A DNA stretch of 58,638 bases. Source: Fragilaria crotonensis (lineage: Eukaryota > Bacillariophyta > Fragilariophyceae > Fragilariales > Fragilariaceae). Below, piece after piece: positions 1 through 11,739 of the stretch (the first letter of the stretch is position 1; the number at the start of each line of letters is the position of its first letter). The stretch covers positions 1 through 58,638 of the forward strand of contig JAKSYS010000383.1 of assembly GCA_022925895.1 (NCBI GenBank), in the 5' to 3' direction. The notes under the pieces are model-generated. The model searched no databases. It saw nothing but the letters and a program-made list of their open reading frames with translations, and was not told where the DNA came from. Made by a program: the position numbers and the translations under genes.

Positions 1-84
1 TCGCGCAGACGCTTGACAACTTTCGCAAACTCAACCTCGCCGCCGTTTCTTGGCAAGGCAAGCTCCATATTGAGGTACGTGTCG

Positions 85-1967
85 TCAAATGTCAGGGGTG
101 AACCCGGCGTCGGCATCTGGTAGCATAGAATCGGAGACAGCATTCTCAAACTCATCTTGGAATTCCGGGTCATATTGGAGTGAGTCGCCCCATTGACCTG
201 GCGTTACTTTGCCTTCGTCATCCTCGATGAAGTAATCTTCTTGTCCAAGCCTTTCAGAGATAGACTTGTCATACGCCGTGATTCTATCTCTGTTCTCGTC
301 AGTCTGCAATTCGAGGTTCGTAGCCCGTTGCACTGTTGTCCTGGAGAGCACCTTGCCTTCCTTTGTCAAAATCCAAAAGGACATGAGCGTGCCGACTTTA
401 TGCGACACACCCAACCATCGACCGAGTTTGGTTTCACCGAGTCCTGCATTTTCTTTGTACCAAGCCCAGTCGTAGAACCCGAAGTCCAAGTACTCGGAGA
501 TGTCGACCGACTCTCCTGTTACTTTTTCCAGCGGGCATTTTCCTTCCAGACCGCGGGCTGAGTTTGAGGTGCGATTTTGAATCTCGCAAACCCACCTCAG
601 GCCATAATCCCAAAGCCTTTGGGGAACTTTCTTCCTCACCATGATACGATACCATTTCTTTCGGACTTCCCTGATCACTCCTTCCGCAAAGTTGTGGTTT
701 GGTCGTTCAGGTTCGGTGACGTGATAGTTGATTGAATATTTCCTCACGTTCTTCATAAATTCTGTTTTCTTGCCGCATTGTTCACGCGAGCCGTCAAACG
801 TCAAACGCTCCGGACGTCCGTAATCATGTATGAACTGTCGGAGCGCATCACCAGCCATCGACTTTGTTTCCATCGGATAAACGACGGCAAAGAAATCTTT
901 GGACGCGAAGACCTGGCCGTACCGATTGCCATCTAGCGACTTACATCGGCCGTCCATTGTATCACAATAGAATTGCCCCCGTAACAACGGTGTCTCGAAC
1001 ACTCGATCGGCTCTGTATCGTTGGCTAAGCGGCATTGTCGCTGATCTCGTTGCTAACTGGGTCGTGACCTTGATGGTGTTCTGTGCCTGAGACAATCCAA
1101 TGCACCACCTGTCACTCAACTCCTCGGCAGATACGCCGAGGTGACGCTCGTTTGAAACGAATGTTCGCCTCGTAGGCACATCATCGATAACATTGACACG
1201 GACTTCGGCAATAAGCCGTTCCACAATAGTGTCTGGGTTGAGCCCACATTCGCAAACGTCGATGCGACTATTCCGGGAACTGGATAATTCGTTTTCCATT
1301 CTTTGATGGCCATATTCCGGAAATTGAACTTCGTTGGGGTTCCAAGCTGCCTTGGAGCTGAGAGTGATATGACGACACTCCTGTAACTCACGTTCCGTTG
1401 GGGTATGAGTCGTAAGATAAATGGTCGTCCCCTCCGATTGCAAGGGTATCTTCACTGATTCTTCCTCTTCTTCGAGGTACATCCCTCTTTTGTCAAAGGG
1501 GTTGTCTTGAACCGTGACGCCATAGTGGCGCATTTGGTTTGGGTTTAGAAGGGAGTGTTCCAACACCTCCCCCATCCATAGTGCTTCGTTGAACACAAGG
1601 ATACAAGTCACCGGTGACTTGAGAAGTCCATGCGGTTGCTCCTGTTGCAATACTGACCTCTTTTATAGACTCGTAAGAATCGGTGTATGGTGATACGTCG
1701 CATTCTCTGCCGGTATGCGCAAGCACGATGCAATTACGTCCCAGTACAATTGTGTCAGCATGAGAATCCAACTCAAGCCTACTGTAAATTGTCTTTTCCT
1801 CTCGCGCGAGCCACCGTCCTTGACTTGAGCCGGCGAACGGATGAGACGTGTGCTGAAATGCCGCGGTGCAGCGAATTGTAAATGCTGAATCGCCGCACCA
1901 GCCATTCAAATATGCCGGTAACGATATGTGCCGCAAAGGCAACCCATGATGATACCGGCCCAAAGAG
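85..1967 (-). pseudogene. Copia pol fragment: protease and integrase, frameshifted
   Basis: The frame from 1650 to 85 gives 521 residues matching the protease-integrase part of the intact Pol. The integrase core is visible: DTMDG (first Asp), LTFDGSREQCG (second Asp) and NFAEGVIREVRKKW (catalytic Glu). Upstream, in another frame between about 1660 and 1967, lies the protease with LDSHADT in place of the usual D-S/T-G. The reading continues without a stop from the gag TGA at 1968-1970 into this segment as far as a stop near 1790, where one base is out of register. A further one-base shift near 90 ends the long frame although matching sequence continues to base 1. RT and RNase H lie outside the window. 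Confidence 0.85.
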
Positions 1968-3487
1968 TCAGTTCTTAGTCTTTGCCCTCTTCTGCTGGCG
2001 ACCGCCAAATGAATCACCAGCGTTGTCAGGCGTGCTATCATCGTCAGTACTTTCGTCTGTACCACCGGCATCCTTGGAAGACTTGAGTGATGCCAACGTC
2101 CTCTTGAGTTCCGCGACTTGGCCCTTGATTTCTTTGAGCTTCTTTGCGGAACCGACTTCTGACACCTTGCGTCCAGGCTTTCCACGCCCGCCCTTTGCCT
2201 TATTAGATATACGAGTATCCATCACAGTCTGCCTGTCTTCTTTGGACAACTGCTCCCAGTCAGAGTAAAACCCTGTCCAGATACTTCCGTCAGGCATGTG
2301 GATACCGTTCCTTTTGCCTGATTGGCCTCCTCCCCGGATCCTCTTGATTTCGCTGTCCTTCTTACCAGCGCGAGATCCGGTCGCAGACACTTTTCTTGGC
2401 GTGTGCTGGTCAGGGAGTTCAGAGACTTGGGCGGAAAGGTGATTGGCACATTCGGTAAACGAAATACCTTCGATTGCTGCACGAACTCGCAAAGCACCGA
2501 CGGCGTCTTGGGTTGTGGGTGTTCCACCTTCTTGAGGAGCATGCGAACTTTTGCCTGTTCGGAGACTTCCTCGTTTTCCTCTTCGAAGATGTTGAACATT
2601 CTCTGTAGTTTGTCGAGAAACGCAGAGAACTGCATTGCCCTTTCATTCTTGTAATACAGGTTGTCGCGAATCTTTTCAGCATCCGCGATGCGTCGGCTTG
2701 TTGCCTTCGCCGCTGTAGTGCTTACGGAGAGCGATCATGTCAGCTCTACCGCTTTGTTTGCGGGCCAATGGTTTGATCCATTGTTCCGCCGTCTCCGTCT
2801 GGAGGAAACTCTTCAATAGCTGATGTACTTTACGTGCATCGGCCTGAAAGATGGACCCTTCAGTGGAGAGCAGGCGATGGTTCGTTCGTTAAAGCTCTCG
2901 AACGTCCCGTTCCTGTCGACTTCTTCTTGTTCGCGCACGACGTATGAGAGAGGCACACCGTTAACACCCTGAATTGTCGAAAGATAGTTCACGAAAGCAG
3001 GCTCCCATTCGGGCCATTTCTTTTCGTCTTTGAACTTCCCCGGGTCGGCGGCCTTGCTCACAGTATCAGATTGTTCTTTTTCTACCTTCCTGACGTCTGC
3101 GCGTTGGAATGCTTCATCCAAAGCACGACAGAACAAGGCTGCATCACCACCATCCGCCAGAAATGTATCAAGGCTTGGTTCTTCGCTTACACGGCCAAAA
3201 TCTTGAACCCAGTGGATAAGTCCGATAAGGCGCTTGATGCGACGGACTCCGAAGATAAAGCGTCCGTCGTTGATGGTTCGGCGTCCATAGGATTCCGCTA
3301 GGTCGCGAATATCCTTTTCCTTCATGGATTCCAGGTCTACAAACGTAGTCAATCCTTCAGAGCGAAGGAGATCACGAGTCGCTTCGTTTTCAAACCCGAT
3401 CCAGAGTAGAACCATATCCATTGGATCGGCACCTATAACTGGTGGTTCGGCTGCAACTTCGTCTCCGGCAATCCCTACAATATCCAT
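1968..3487 (-). pseudogene. Copia gag, frameshifted
   Basis: Three overlapping frames (3487-2813, 2635-2222 and 2492-1968) each match successive parts of the intact 504-residue Gag at 42636-44150. Shared stretches include WIGFENEATR, DLAESYGRR, EKEQSDTVSKAADPGKFKDE and, near the end, MPDGSIWTGFYSDWEQLSKE. The start at 3487 (MDIVGIAG) was chosen because the intact Gag begins at the equivalent place. The C-terminus is basic and ends at a TGA (1968-1970) followed by CTC, in frame with the protease sequence downstream. No zinc knuckle is visible. At least two frame breaks make it non-functional as it stands. Confidence 0.85.
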
Positions 3488-3769
3488 GTCTTTATTAATC
3501 TGCCATAGGATATGCAATAAGGGTTAGTTCAGTGCTGTAACAGCAACCTCAGAGAGGCTGTCGACACTTCTGTCAGACAATTCTCGGGCGTGACGAATAC
3601 GCTCTACCAGCGAGGAATGATCAGTTCCATCTCAGTTCTGGCTCACATGGACATTCGTCGATGTGCCATTAATGTGCGTGTCGGCTGACTTTCGTCAAGA
3701 CAACCATGTTGACAACGCTCATGACTCTTTATCATTACCAATGCCTCATTGTGCAACTGGGTCTGATAA

Positions 3770-3972
3770 ACCGTATAAATGTGGTGGGTAACAACGTTCC
3801 CCATCATTTAACTTACTAAAGTATCAAAAGCAATAGAACGCTTTCTCGATAAAAGAGTGAGCAATCGATCTTGCGATACGATTGTGCACCTGTCGCTTAT
3901 ATTACTCATGTGTGCCCCCACACATGTTACACTATGTATATACGTATGCTTCTATCATCCGATCATACTGGT
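3770..3972 (-). repeat. 5' LTR of the decayed copia element (approximate right end)
   Basis: The left end at 3770 is set by alignment with the intact LTR: both start ACCG(T/A)ATAAA on the plus strand, share GGTAACAACGTTCC and GAGTGAG, and are preceded by the same GGGTCTGATAA. The right end is a guess at an ACTGGT, because sequence past about 3900 no longer aligns clearly. From about 4008 a CACTCC simple repeat follows. Confidence 0.6.
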
Positions 3973-4077
3973 AACGTACAGTGACCGTATGACAGTATTT
4001 CTTCGAGTCCACACTCCCACACTCCCACACTCCCCACGCACAACACACAACAACACTACAACAACGTATTGTGACTT

Positions 4078-6021
4078 GTGAGTCAATTTTTTACTCTCTG
4101 GTCACAAACTACCGCCATGCCTTCCACAACGCATCGAGGCGGCTGGTCCACATCCATCTGCGACCTGTTTGCGAATTCAAGACAGAGAAGCAGCTGTTGT
4201 GCTCTTGCTTGTTGCGGGTTGCTCTTGTCGGATCGAAACGCGCATCTTATCCTCGATGATCAACGTCCATCCTGGTGGAAGCGCTTCTGTTGGAATATTG
4301 GAATGCCAGTTGGGATATTGTTATTTCTCAATATCTTGGAAACGTTTCTGGCGCAAGATGATACTTTGGTGATATGGGACCTATCGATTGCATGGACGAT
4401 GATCATTATTGTCCTATTACTATTGTACCGCGCCAAATTCGAACGCACACGAGTACGTCGAGCGGTAATGAAAATGTTGTTTGAGAAACGAGCTGGTGGC
4501 AGCGGAGGTACCGATGATCTCTTCGTCGCGTCTGCTGATACGCATCTCCAGCTTCATGCCCATGATATTCGCAGGGCACGCAACGTGTTCTTGCTATCCC
4601 AAAGACGTTGCCTACGTCATGGCGACAGCACGAGACGACGATGCCGACGAGCAGCTTGAAACAACAACTTCAAGACGTGATCTATGTACACATATCTGGA
4701 ATTCGTTGCGATGCCTCTGCTGTGGATGGCTTTGCGGATGCTGGTGCCAATTTTGTGGAATGTGTGCTATTGCTCAAGAAGATCGAGAGCTTCAGCTCAT
4801 GCTGGACAAACGACAGCTCCAAATCGACTACATCACCTTTCAACCCTACGACGATTATTATCCAGCTATACATGCACTTCGTACTGCCAAGGATGGATCG
4901 CTGATTCGACACTGGCGCGCCCTATCTTTTCTGTCGTATAATCTTGTCAAGATTCTAGTTTCCTGCCTGGTGGTCCTCACAATTGTCGCCCTGCTTCAGG
5001 TAGATCCAAAATTTCAAATTCAGAATCTCGTCATCGTCTTGGCAACCTTCACTCAAGCGTTCGCTATTCTCTATTTTTGCCATTGGCAATGGAATCGATT
5101 TGATTTGAGCATCGATGCACTGGTCAAGTACTTTGCTTCCGGCTTTGTCCTGTGCACCTTCTTGGCGATTTTGTATGAAGTCTTGATCAGTTGGGTACTT
5201 GGAATCATCTCCTATGCCATCGTGGTCGTGGGTATTTCCAACGACGTGACTTCGGCTACGTCACCCGAGCAAGTGAAACAAGCGGCGGCGGATTTTGCAA
5301 AAGAACATGTTGGAATTTTTGCCGTCTTTGTTTTCCTTAATGCCTTTGTTGTGGCGGCGTTGGTGGAAGAGATGTGCAAGTACTTTGGATATTGGATGGT
5401 AGAAACACCTGATCTACTCGATTCCGACGAGGTAGTCATTGAGGCAACAGATGAATCCTCGTCGCAGCAACGTACGCTAGCAAATACCAAGCGATCTCGT
5501 GTTTCTCACGGCGCTGGTATTACCGTCGCCATGGTTGCAGTCGCAGCGGGCTTTGCTTGTTCGGAAAACTTGCTCTACGTCTTCATCTACACTCCTCCGA
5601 TCGTATCAAATGAGATTGCCACTCTTGTGGCGCGGTCCATGTTCCCGATACATCCTCTCTGCGCCGCAATCCAATCGATAGGTGTTGTCCGGAGAGACGT
5701 GGAGAAGAATCTGTTTTGGCAGCTGGGATGGATCTTGCTGCCTGCCATTGTACTGCATGGCGCATTTGATTTTGTGCTCATGTTTTTGGAACTTTTGGAG
5801 AGTTCTAACAAATCTGACCCGACCAATGGCGGCAGTGCGACTCCAGTACGGACGATGCTGCGTTCTTCGATATGGGTCAAGGCGATTCGCTGCCATTAAT
5901 TCTTTCCGTCTCCATGGTTATTGTAGGGCTCTTATACTTCGGATGCGAGAGTCAGAGCCAGAGAAACAGATTGGAGGCATTGGACGCGGCAGGGCAAACA
6001 GATACCGAAAATTTAGTGTAG
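4078..6021 (+). CDS. PLAC8-like Cys-rich / PrsW-like membrane protein, one intron, C-terminal frame break
   Basis: Exon 1 (4078-4507) holds a Cys-rich PLAC8-like segment (CCALACCGLLLSDRNAHLI) and two hydrophobic segments. An intron at 4508-4574 (67 bp, GTACCG...GCAG) restores the frame into HATCSCYPKD and a second Cys-rich run ending CGMCAIAQEDREL. The C-terminal half is a polytopic domain with PrsW-like signatures: VEEMCK (EExxK) near 5362-5380, FACSENLLYV near 5550, a His in FPIHPLCAA near 5650, and LHGAFDFVLM near 5755. PrsW is a membrane-embedded metalloprotease family, so intramembrane proteolysis is inferred. The open frame stops at 5899, but from about 5850 another frame encodes a last transmembrane helix (MVIVGLLYF) and a charged tail ending at 6021. 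One base therefore seems to be missing near 5800-5850. ATG 4117 is an alternative start. Confidence 0.75.
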
Positions 6022-6366
6022 CGGTGCTGTGAGTCAATCAGATAGCCGCTGTGAGAGGGGTTCGCTAAACCTTCCTATTGAGCATTTAAAAGGGTGATCC
6101 ATTCATTTTAAGACTGCATAAATAAGACTACTGATAAAATAGTGTTGGGAGCGCGGACGACCAAATGCGTAGATAGAAATCACGATTGCCGCCGAACTAC
6201 ACGACACGCAAAGTTCGAACTTCGTCCGTGCATCGTTGATGGCGGATTGGTTGTGAGCCAATTCAGTTCAACCAGCCTCGCGTGGGAGGGGAGGTCGGCA
6301 TGCTAGGAACTAGATGACGCGCAGGGTCGACGTATTTACCAGGTGTTAGGCGCCAGACAGAAAATT
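6022..6366. other. Intergenic, no feature seen
   Basis: This 345-bp stretch lies between the convergent 3' ends of the PrsW-like and SMG7-like genes. I see no open frame, repeat or RNA gene in it. Confidence 0.6.
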
Positions 6367-8661
6367 TCACTTGGCGCCGGTTAGGAAGGGATTTTTCGAA
6401 AGGGGTTGATTCGCATCGTCACACCAAAGGCTCTGAAGAAGTGACGAATCCAAGAACCCCATGGTTTCGTCGTGATCCAAATAGTCGTTGGGATCCACAT
6501 GGGTCTGCGATGTTGTCGATGAATAATACTCTGTTACTGGCTGCATAAATGGATTGGAGGTCGGCTGCCGCGACAAAAAGTCCCAAGCTGGTGGATACGT
6601 CGTCGCGTTATTTTCCGTCCGTGGCGCAAAGCCAGGCGGAGGCGGAAGACCAGGAGGAGCCCGTAGACCGGGATGAGGTGCCAAAGGTGGAAATGAAGTG
6701 GTCGACGGGGTTACGTTCGAGACTGCAGGTGCAACATCTAATTGAGTTGGAAACTCAGGATCACCTGCCAATGGAATCACCTGAGCCACAGGCGCCAACG
6801 AGATGCGATCGGTACCTGCTATGATGTTGTCCTCATCAATCGGATCAGTCGATAACTCAACGATAGGGTCCGCATCCTTGGGGGTATCGGTGGCGGCCAT
6901 GCTAAGCAGCAACGCACCAGGAACCAACAAAGCAGGCCCACCACCATGTTCGGGAGCTTTGTAAAGAAGCATATCAGGCTCTGGGGCGATTTGTGCTTCC
7001 ATTGAAGGTTCATCGAAATCAACTGGGGCACCATCATCAGAATCATCGGGATCACACTCAACTTCTCCTTGCTCTCCAGCAAAAAGATAGGTACCATCCA
7101 TGTCGTTAGTCACCTTAGGAGAACCATCAACGATGGTGAGAAAATGAGCAAGCTTGATTCGATTATCCAACAGATTTCCCGCACTTTCCGCGACTTGTTT
7201 CTTCGACGATGATGAAGCCACATCTTGAAGGAGTGGGAGAATCTCCTTGGCGTCTTCAATCGAAAGGAATTGTTGAGGCTTGTCAATGAAGGTTTCGAAC
7301 GGAGTAAATCCGATCAAATCGCCGTATTCCCTTGGAAGTTTGCCTCTGATGTCGGCATCTTTCAACCTGAATGCGTGAGTCAGATTCTTGACGTTATTGG
7401 CAAGCTCGCAAATCTTGGTCCAAAATACGGTTTCGGCATCCGCGCATTCGTCACTGCACGACTCGAAATGCGACACATAATCACACGTCAAGAGGAGTGG
7501 CGACACGCCTCGAATCGACGAGGGATTTTCGGGGACAACCTCTACCATCTTGCTGATGGCATGCAACACACGTTGTGCCAGAGCAGTTCCAAAGCGCCAG
7601 ACAAGAACCTTGGTCATGGGGACATCGAACTGACTGACAGTGAACGCATTAATCACCACCATCCGACAAAGCAGTGTGTCAGAGAGTCCATTGTTAGACA
7701 AGAATGATTCGAGATTGGAAATGACATAGTCCATATTTTCGACGATCGTTTTTCTTGCCGCTTGTCCGATGACATCAGGGTTTGCCATATCCCGAAGACG
7801 CTGCTGCAAGTCGACGAAGCTAGCCGCAAAACGCTTGCTGGCTGCGGATTTGCGTGCCCTCGCCAAGTCTGCACCAGCCTTCTTTGCAGGCGTCACCACG
7901 GAGCCTTCAGGATTATCGATGAGCCATTTTCGGTTCGACTGATACAAGCGCTCTACGTTGGAGAGCGATGTTTCAAAAGGCTTTGTAGAGGCTCTAATGG
8001 ATCGCGCATACCAGTAAAGCGCGTTGCAAGAGGAGTCCTTAAGTTGCTCCAAGACGGCCAGTTGATTGTACGGATTACCCTGTCCTGGCGCCAACATGGC
8101 GGCCCGTTCATAATGGCCTGCCGCTTGTTGAAACATTTCTCGATAGCGATTAAGATCACCGAGGTAGATTTCAAATCGATGCAAAATCGCAACAACGGCC
8201 TCCTTTCCACGCTCATCCAAATCATCTTGAGAGAGATCATAGCTCTGGCTGCCTTCCACCGACGCATCCAACGGCGCCACGAGGGAGACATAAAACTTGA
8301 CAAGGTATCCATAGAGGTCAATAGCTTCCTGAAGAAACCGATGAAAGCTATTCAGCGCTTGCGGCACAGAGCCTGGATTCTTGCGCTTCCGACGAGATAT
8401 TTCCTTCCGTTCTTCTCCAATGCGCTGATAGAAACAATTGCGCCAGAGTCGATCCAGCACATTGTGTTCCAACGAAAAGGCCGGATTGCGCAACAAACAC
8501 TCGGAATACAACTCACAGAGTCGAATGCGAACCTGAGGATCCTGGCCGCGCGCAGTTTCGAGGTCGCTTTCCAAGCGTTGAATGGAGTTGAGCTTTTCCT
8601 GCAAAAAAGTTGGATCAAAGTAGTTCCCGCTGCTCAACGAGTCTTGCGATGGAGGAGCCAT
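6367..8661 (-). CDS. SMG7/EST1-family nonsense-mediated decay factor
   Basis: A single-exon frame of 764 residues. The N-terminal third has the helical 14-3-3-like/TPR layout of the SMG5/6/7-EST1 family, with the diagnostic stretches YERAAMLAPGQGNPYNQLAVL and ALYWYARSIRASTKPFETSL (residues about 180-225), where an unbranched TPR pair joins the EST1 DNA-binding-type domain. In known members this region binds phosphorylated UPF1 and routes the mRNA to decay. The C-terminal 200 residues are acidic and then Pro-rich (APPGLPPPPGFAP), as in SMG7, and no PIN nuclease domain follows, which argues against SMG6. The start MAPPSQDS is the first ATG. Whether it acts in NMD, telomere biology or both cannot be told from the sequence. 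Confidence 0.85.
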   Translation of the reverse strand: MAPPSQDSLSSGNYFDPTFLQEKLNSIQRLESDLETARGQDPQVRIRLCELYSECLLRNPAFSLEHNVLDRLWRNCFYQRIGEERKEISRRKRKNPGSVPQALNSFHRFLQEAIDLYGYLVKFYVSLVAPLDASVEGSQSYDLSQDDLDERGKEAVVAILHRFEIYLGDLNRYREMFQQAAGHYERAAMLAPGQGNPYNQLAVLEQLKDSSCNALYWYARSIRASTKPFETSLSNVERLYQSNRKWLIDNPEGSVVTPAKKAGADLARARKSAASKRFAASFVDLQQRLRDMANPDVIGQAARKTIVENMDYVISNLESFLSNNGLSDTLLCRMVVINAFTVSQFDVPMTKVLVWRFGTALAQRVLHAISKMVEVVPENPSSIRGVSPLLLTCDYVSHFESCSDECADAETVFWTKICELANNVKNLTHAFRLKDADIRGKLPREYGDLIGFTPFETFIDKPQQFLSIEDAKEILPLLQDVASSSSKKQVAESAGNLLDNRIKLAHFLTIVDGSPKVTNDMDGTYLFAGEQGEVECDPDDSDDGAPVDFDEPSMEAQIAPEPDMLLYKAPEHGGGPALLVPGALLLSMAATDTPKDADPIVELSTDPIDEDNIIAGTDRISLAPVAQVIPLAGDPEFPTQLDVAPAVSNVTPSTTSFPPLAPHPGLRAPPGLPPPPGFAPRTENNATTYPPAWDFLSRQPTSNPFMQPVTEYYSSTTSQTHVDPNDYLDHDETMGFLDSSLLQSLWCDDANQPLSKNPFLTGAK

Positions 8662-9732
8662 GATGGAAGATTCGCACTTCCAACTTCGAAAAATGAGTTC
8701 CAGCGAGCGAAATCCAGGAGTACTGAATGACTACAGTAGTTTGCAACCCTTTCTGGTCAAACGGGAATTGAACAAGAGACTACAATCGTCTCCAAACAAC
8801 GTATGATGGTGCGATTGAGGGTAGACAGCATTGAAAGCTTTCTAGGATTGCAAACTTTGGAAAGTACCAACGATGAGGGTTCGACCGTGAAACCGTTTTA
8901 TCCCATTCAAGCGTCGTCTCTACAAGCGTACAATACTCCCTTGTACATTGTACCAGGACCACGTTTACGAATGCATACCTCATACATGTTGCAATATATC
9001 TCGAGCATACATCTGTATTGCCGGTATGTACTCCGATTACCTGGAGTTCCTGGTACAAGTACTACCGGTAGTACCTGGTACCTGGTACTGAGAGTCGTAT
9101 TACTCTGCTAGAAGGGTCGACTGACAGGCGATCCTCTTCCACTGCACGTATAGCAAGCATTGCGTGCGGCTGAGAGCATGTACCTGTATTCAAGATTCAA
9201 GATAGCAGCATCCCCACACTTGCAGTACAATACCCGTATGTCATACCTGGTACTCGTACTGGAGTACAGTATAGTGTCCCAGACGCAGCAAAACATCCAT
9301 GAATAGAATGTTGAAACTACTAGTGTTGTAGAGCACGACTGTACAGTAAAGTAACAGATCCCGTAGTCTAGCTTGCTAGAGTGGTTCGATTTCAGTAAAC
9401 CAGATTTTAAATTAATATGAGTTCATCATCCGATGCGCTCAATCTCATAATCCAATCGCTGATTCTCCCTTTGCCATTCGTGATCGTGCACACACCCGTG
9501 TTCTCCATCGCTGTTAATGCTGCAATGATTCGTCTTCATTGCATTGACGTTTCCGATCCCAACTCCATCAATGGTCTCATCGTATCCGTTGTTCCCGATG
9601 GATCGCTTTACAGTCGCCACTTTCTCATGTCGCGGTTCCTTTATTTTGTGCGCGACCTTCGTCCATCCACTGCCTGTCCACAGTTCGGCTTCAACGATAT
9701 TCAACATAGAAGTGGACACGGGAAGCCATTTG
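8662..9732. other. Intergenic, GTAC-rich promoter region
   Basis: It separates the divergent SMG7-like and FkbM genes. From about 8935 to 9275 it is dense in GTAC-centred words (GTACCTGGTACC, ACTACCGGTAGTACC). Open frames exist from 9417 and 9544, but they lack recognisable content before the signal anchor at 9733. Confidence 0.6.
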
Positions 9733-10841
9733 ATGAGCAGGACGAATGTCATGGCGAGGGCTAACGGAATTGTCCTATTGCTCATATTGCTTCTTGGCGG
9801 AGCGATAGTCATTTCATCAATATTCAGCCTGTCGGATCTGCCTGGATTCTCCGTCATGGGCATAGCAGCCTTGACCTCAACCACGGTAGGGAAAAATTCG
9901 AACACAATCAGTCGTGAGGTACTTAGGGAGATATTTGAGGAGGTGGTTGAGAGAGAGGTTCGTTTCAATCACTGGAATTTAGGTTGCAGCGACCTCACCA
10001 TCCTGGCACCGTATTTCAGAGCCATTTCAGACAAGTACTTTTTCGAGGGCAAAGGGAACACCCGCCTCATATTTGGCACTTTTCACAAGATTGTTGTTGG
10101 CATGTGCTGGATTTTTGCTGTTCCCTTTAAGCTCATTTCTGTCGAGCCGTCCCCGCAAGTGTTTTGTGAGCTAGACGACCTAGCAAGAGAGAAGAAGTGG
10201 GAATTACCCGCTCAAGAGATGCGTCGTCTCAACGTTGCTCTCTCGGACAAAACTGGCTATTTCACATTTAGAGACCCTGGTCACGAGGGCGGGGTTCTGT
10301 TGGATGGCACTGACGAGGAACTTGGTCCCATGACAGCTGATTTTCTTCAAAATGTCACCAAGTGCGTCATGTCAAAAGAAACCAACCACACACTTGACAA
10401 TAACAGAATCACTGTCGTGCCCACCTTCACGATGGACTTCCTTGTTTCGTCATTGAAAGACCTCAATATCTTCCAACAAAATGATGATATCTTTGTCCTT
10501 AAAATTGATACAGAGGATCATGACGTGAATGTTTTGCGGGGCGCAAAGCAACTGCTCCGGGAAAGCGCATAACCTTTGTGGTATTTGAGACTTATACAAA
10601 TGCACTGACCAAACAGGTGGCTGAGCTTATGGGAACAAATGGCTATCTTTGCTTCATAATCTCACCAGCAATGCTCCTTCCGATTCATACGGAGGATTGG
10701 TGGTACAGTCACTTGGAAAGAACCCTTTCGTGGTGGGGAAATGGCGTTTGTGGCATTCGTGGCAGCAAGAGTTTGGGCATGCTCTGGCGTATGTTCCACA
10801 GTGACAACAGTAGCCTTGTCAATGCCTACGAGCTTCTCTAG
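9733..10841 (+). CDS. FkbM-type SAM-dependent methyltransferase with signal anchor, one frame break
   Basis: The chosen start MSRTNVMAR is followed by one hydrophobic helix (GIVLLLILLLGGAIVI), typical of a type II Golgi or ER protein. The rest is an FkbM-family methyltransferase: SVEPSPQVFCEL (acidic SAM-ribose loop), LNVALSDKTGYFTF, and the C-terminal signature FVLKIDTEDHDVNVLRGA. The frame closes at 10570-10572, but the family continuation TFVVFETYTN follows directly in another frame and runs to 10841. One G appears missing in the GGG at 10559-10561. Such enzymes methylate sugars or other small hydroxyl substrates; the substrate here is unknown. The usual IDTEGHD reads IDTEDHD, a departure from the family. 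The gene is either a recent pseudogene or intact with an assembly error. A farther upstream start (9544) is possible but would add unrecognisable sequence before the membrane anchor. Confidence 0.75.
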
Positions 10842-11027
10842 TGATGATAGTGATCCGACCCGGTGGCAGCGTGGCTCGTCAACGCCTTCACACAGGCAAC
10901 GGAATATGCATCGCTGGTGGGAAAGACCAGCGCGCCGTCGCAATATTCATTGAGTTGCCTGAACAATTTGGCGCGCGGATTGTCACGACCAAGCAGAATA
11001 CCGGTAGCAATCCACAAAGGTTTGGTC

Positions 11028-11490
11028 GTGCTCTTCATGTCATCGGCTGTAGGTGCAATGGGTCACTTTCTAGGAACTGCCGCTAGTTTTATCACGGACA
11101 AAATTCGGTTGCACCACAAGAGGCTTTGGAGACATGAGCTGACCTTGAAAAACCTTCGTGCTATAAGGCATCGGACCCGACGATGGGACGGTTACTAAGT
11201 TGGATTTTTTGGTGTTCATGCTGCAGGCCACGAAGAAAGTTGACTCAGATTTGATTTCAAGATTCGGGAGCCATTCCGCAACCTGGACCTCACACATCAT
11301 AGTGGGGCATCGGTGCGTAGAGATTTGGAACTAATGGTGAAACGAAAACTAGTACGGACTGCTGTACATACTGCATACCACACGAAGTTGCATCTCGCGA
11401 AGAACAAGTCGATATTGTTGAAGCAAGCGAGCTCAATTACTCGAAGCGTTGACCTTACACTCATGTGGTGCTATGCGAAATGGTAAAAGG
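11028..11490 (+). pseudogene. K+ channel C-terminal fragment (duplicate)
   Basis: It encodes VGAMGHFLGT and HKRLWRHELTL and, after a frame change near 11190, LDFLVFMLQATKKVDSDLI. This matches the C-terminal cytoplasmic part of the channel at 14886-16409. Pore sequences are absent. Stop codons and shifts interrupt it. The parent is convergent with an amine oxidase, and the copy keeps that relation. Confidence 0.85.
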
Positions 11491-11739
11491 GCGCGGACCG
11501 CTTGCAATTAGATGTAACCTTCAAGGTTTGCAAAGGCGTTGTTGCGAGAGTGCAGTGGCCTCGAAAGAAGTTGGATTACTTCAACCAGCTGTTCAGGCCG
11601 CATCGTGACGCATGCTTGCAAGGCATCAACACCTGCGAATGTACGAGAGGGCCCTCTAAGTTTCGAAAAGAAGCGCCTTCAAACAAGGTGCAACAGAAAC
11701 TCACGGTTTAATTTGTCAACTGATTTAATCGAAAACTCT

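Larger units (their letters stand above)
1..3972 (-). mobile_element. Decayed Ty1/copia (CoDi-like) retrotransposon, left-truncated by window edge
   Basis: Read on the minus strand this stretch holds, in order, a 5' LTR, a primer-binding-like site, Gag, protease and integrase, and it runs off the left edge before reverse transcriptase. Every part matches the intact element at 38163-44670 in the same order, but the frame is broken several times: within gag near 2640-2813, between protease and integrase near 1650-1800, and near 90. It is therefore a relic or a badly assembled copy. The gag stop codon (TGA followed by CTC) is in frame with pol, as in the intact copy. Similarity to the intact copy is clear but diverged, so this is an older insertion or a different subfamily. 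Host genes begin right after its LTR. Confidence 0.9.

Noticed and set aside
7762..8730. A 322-codon plus-strand open frame opposite the SMG7-like gene
   Set aside because: It lies wholly antisense to a well-supported conserved gene and has no recognisable domain.
9417..9732. Upstream extension of the FkbM gene to 9417 or 9544
   Set aside because: The added residues lack any pattern and would bury the signal anchor that begins after 9733.
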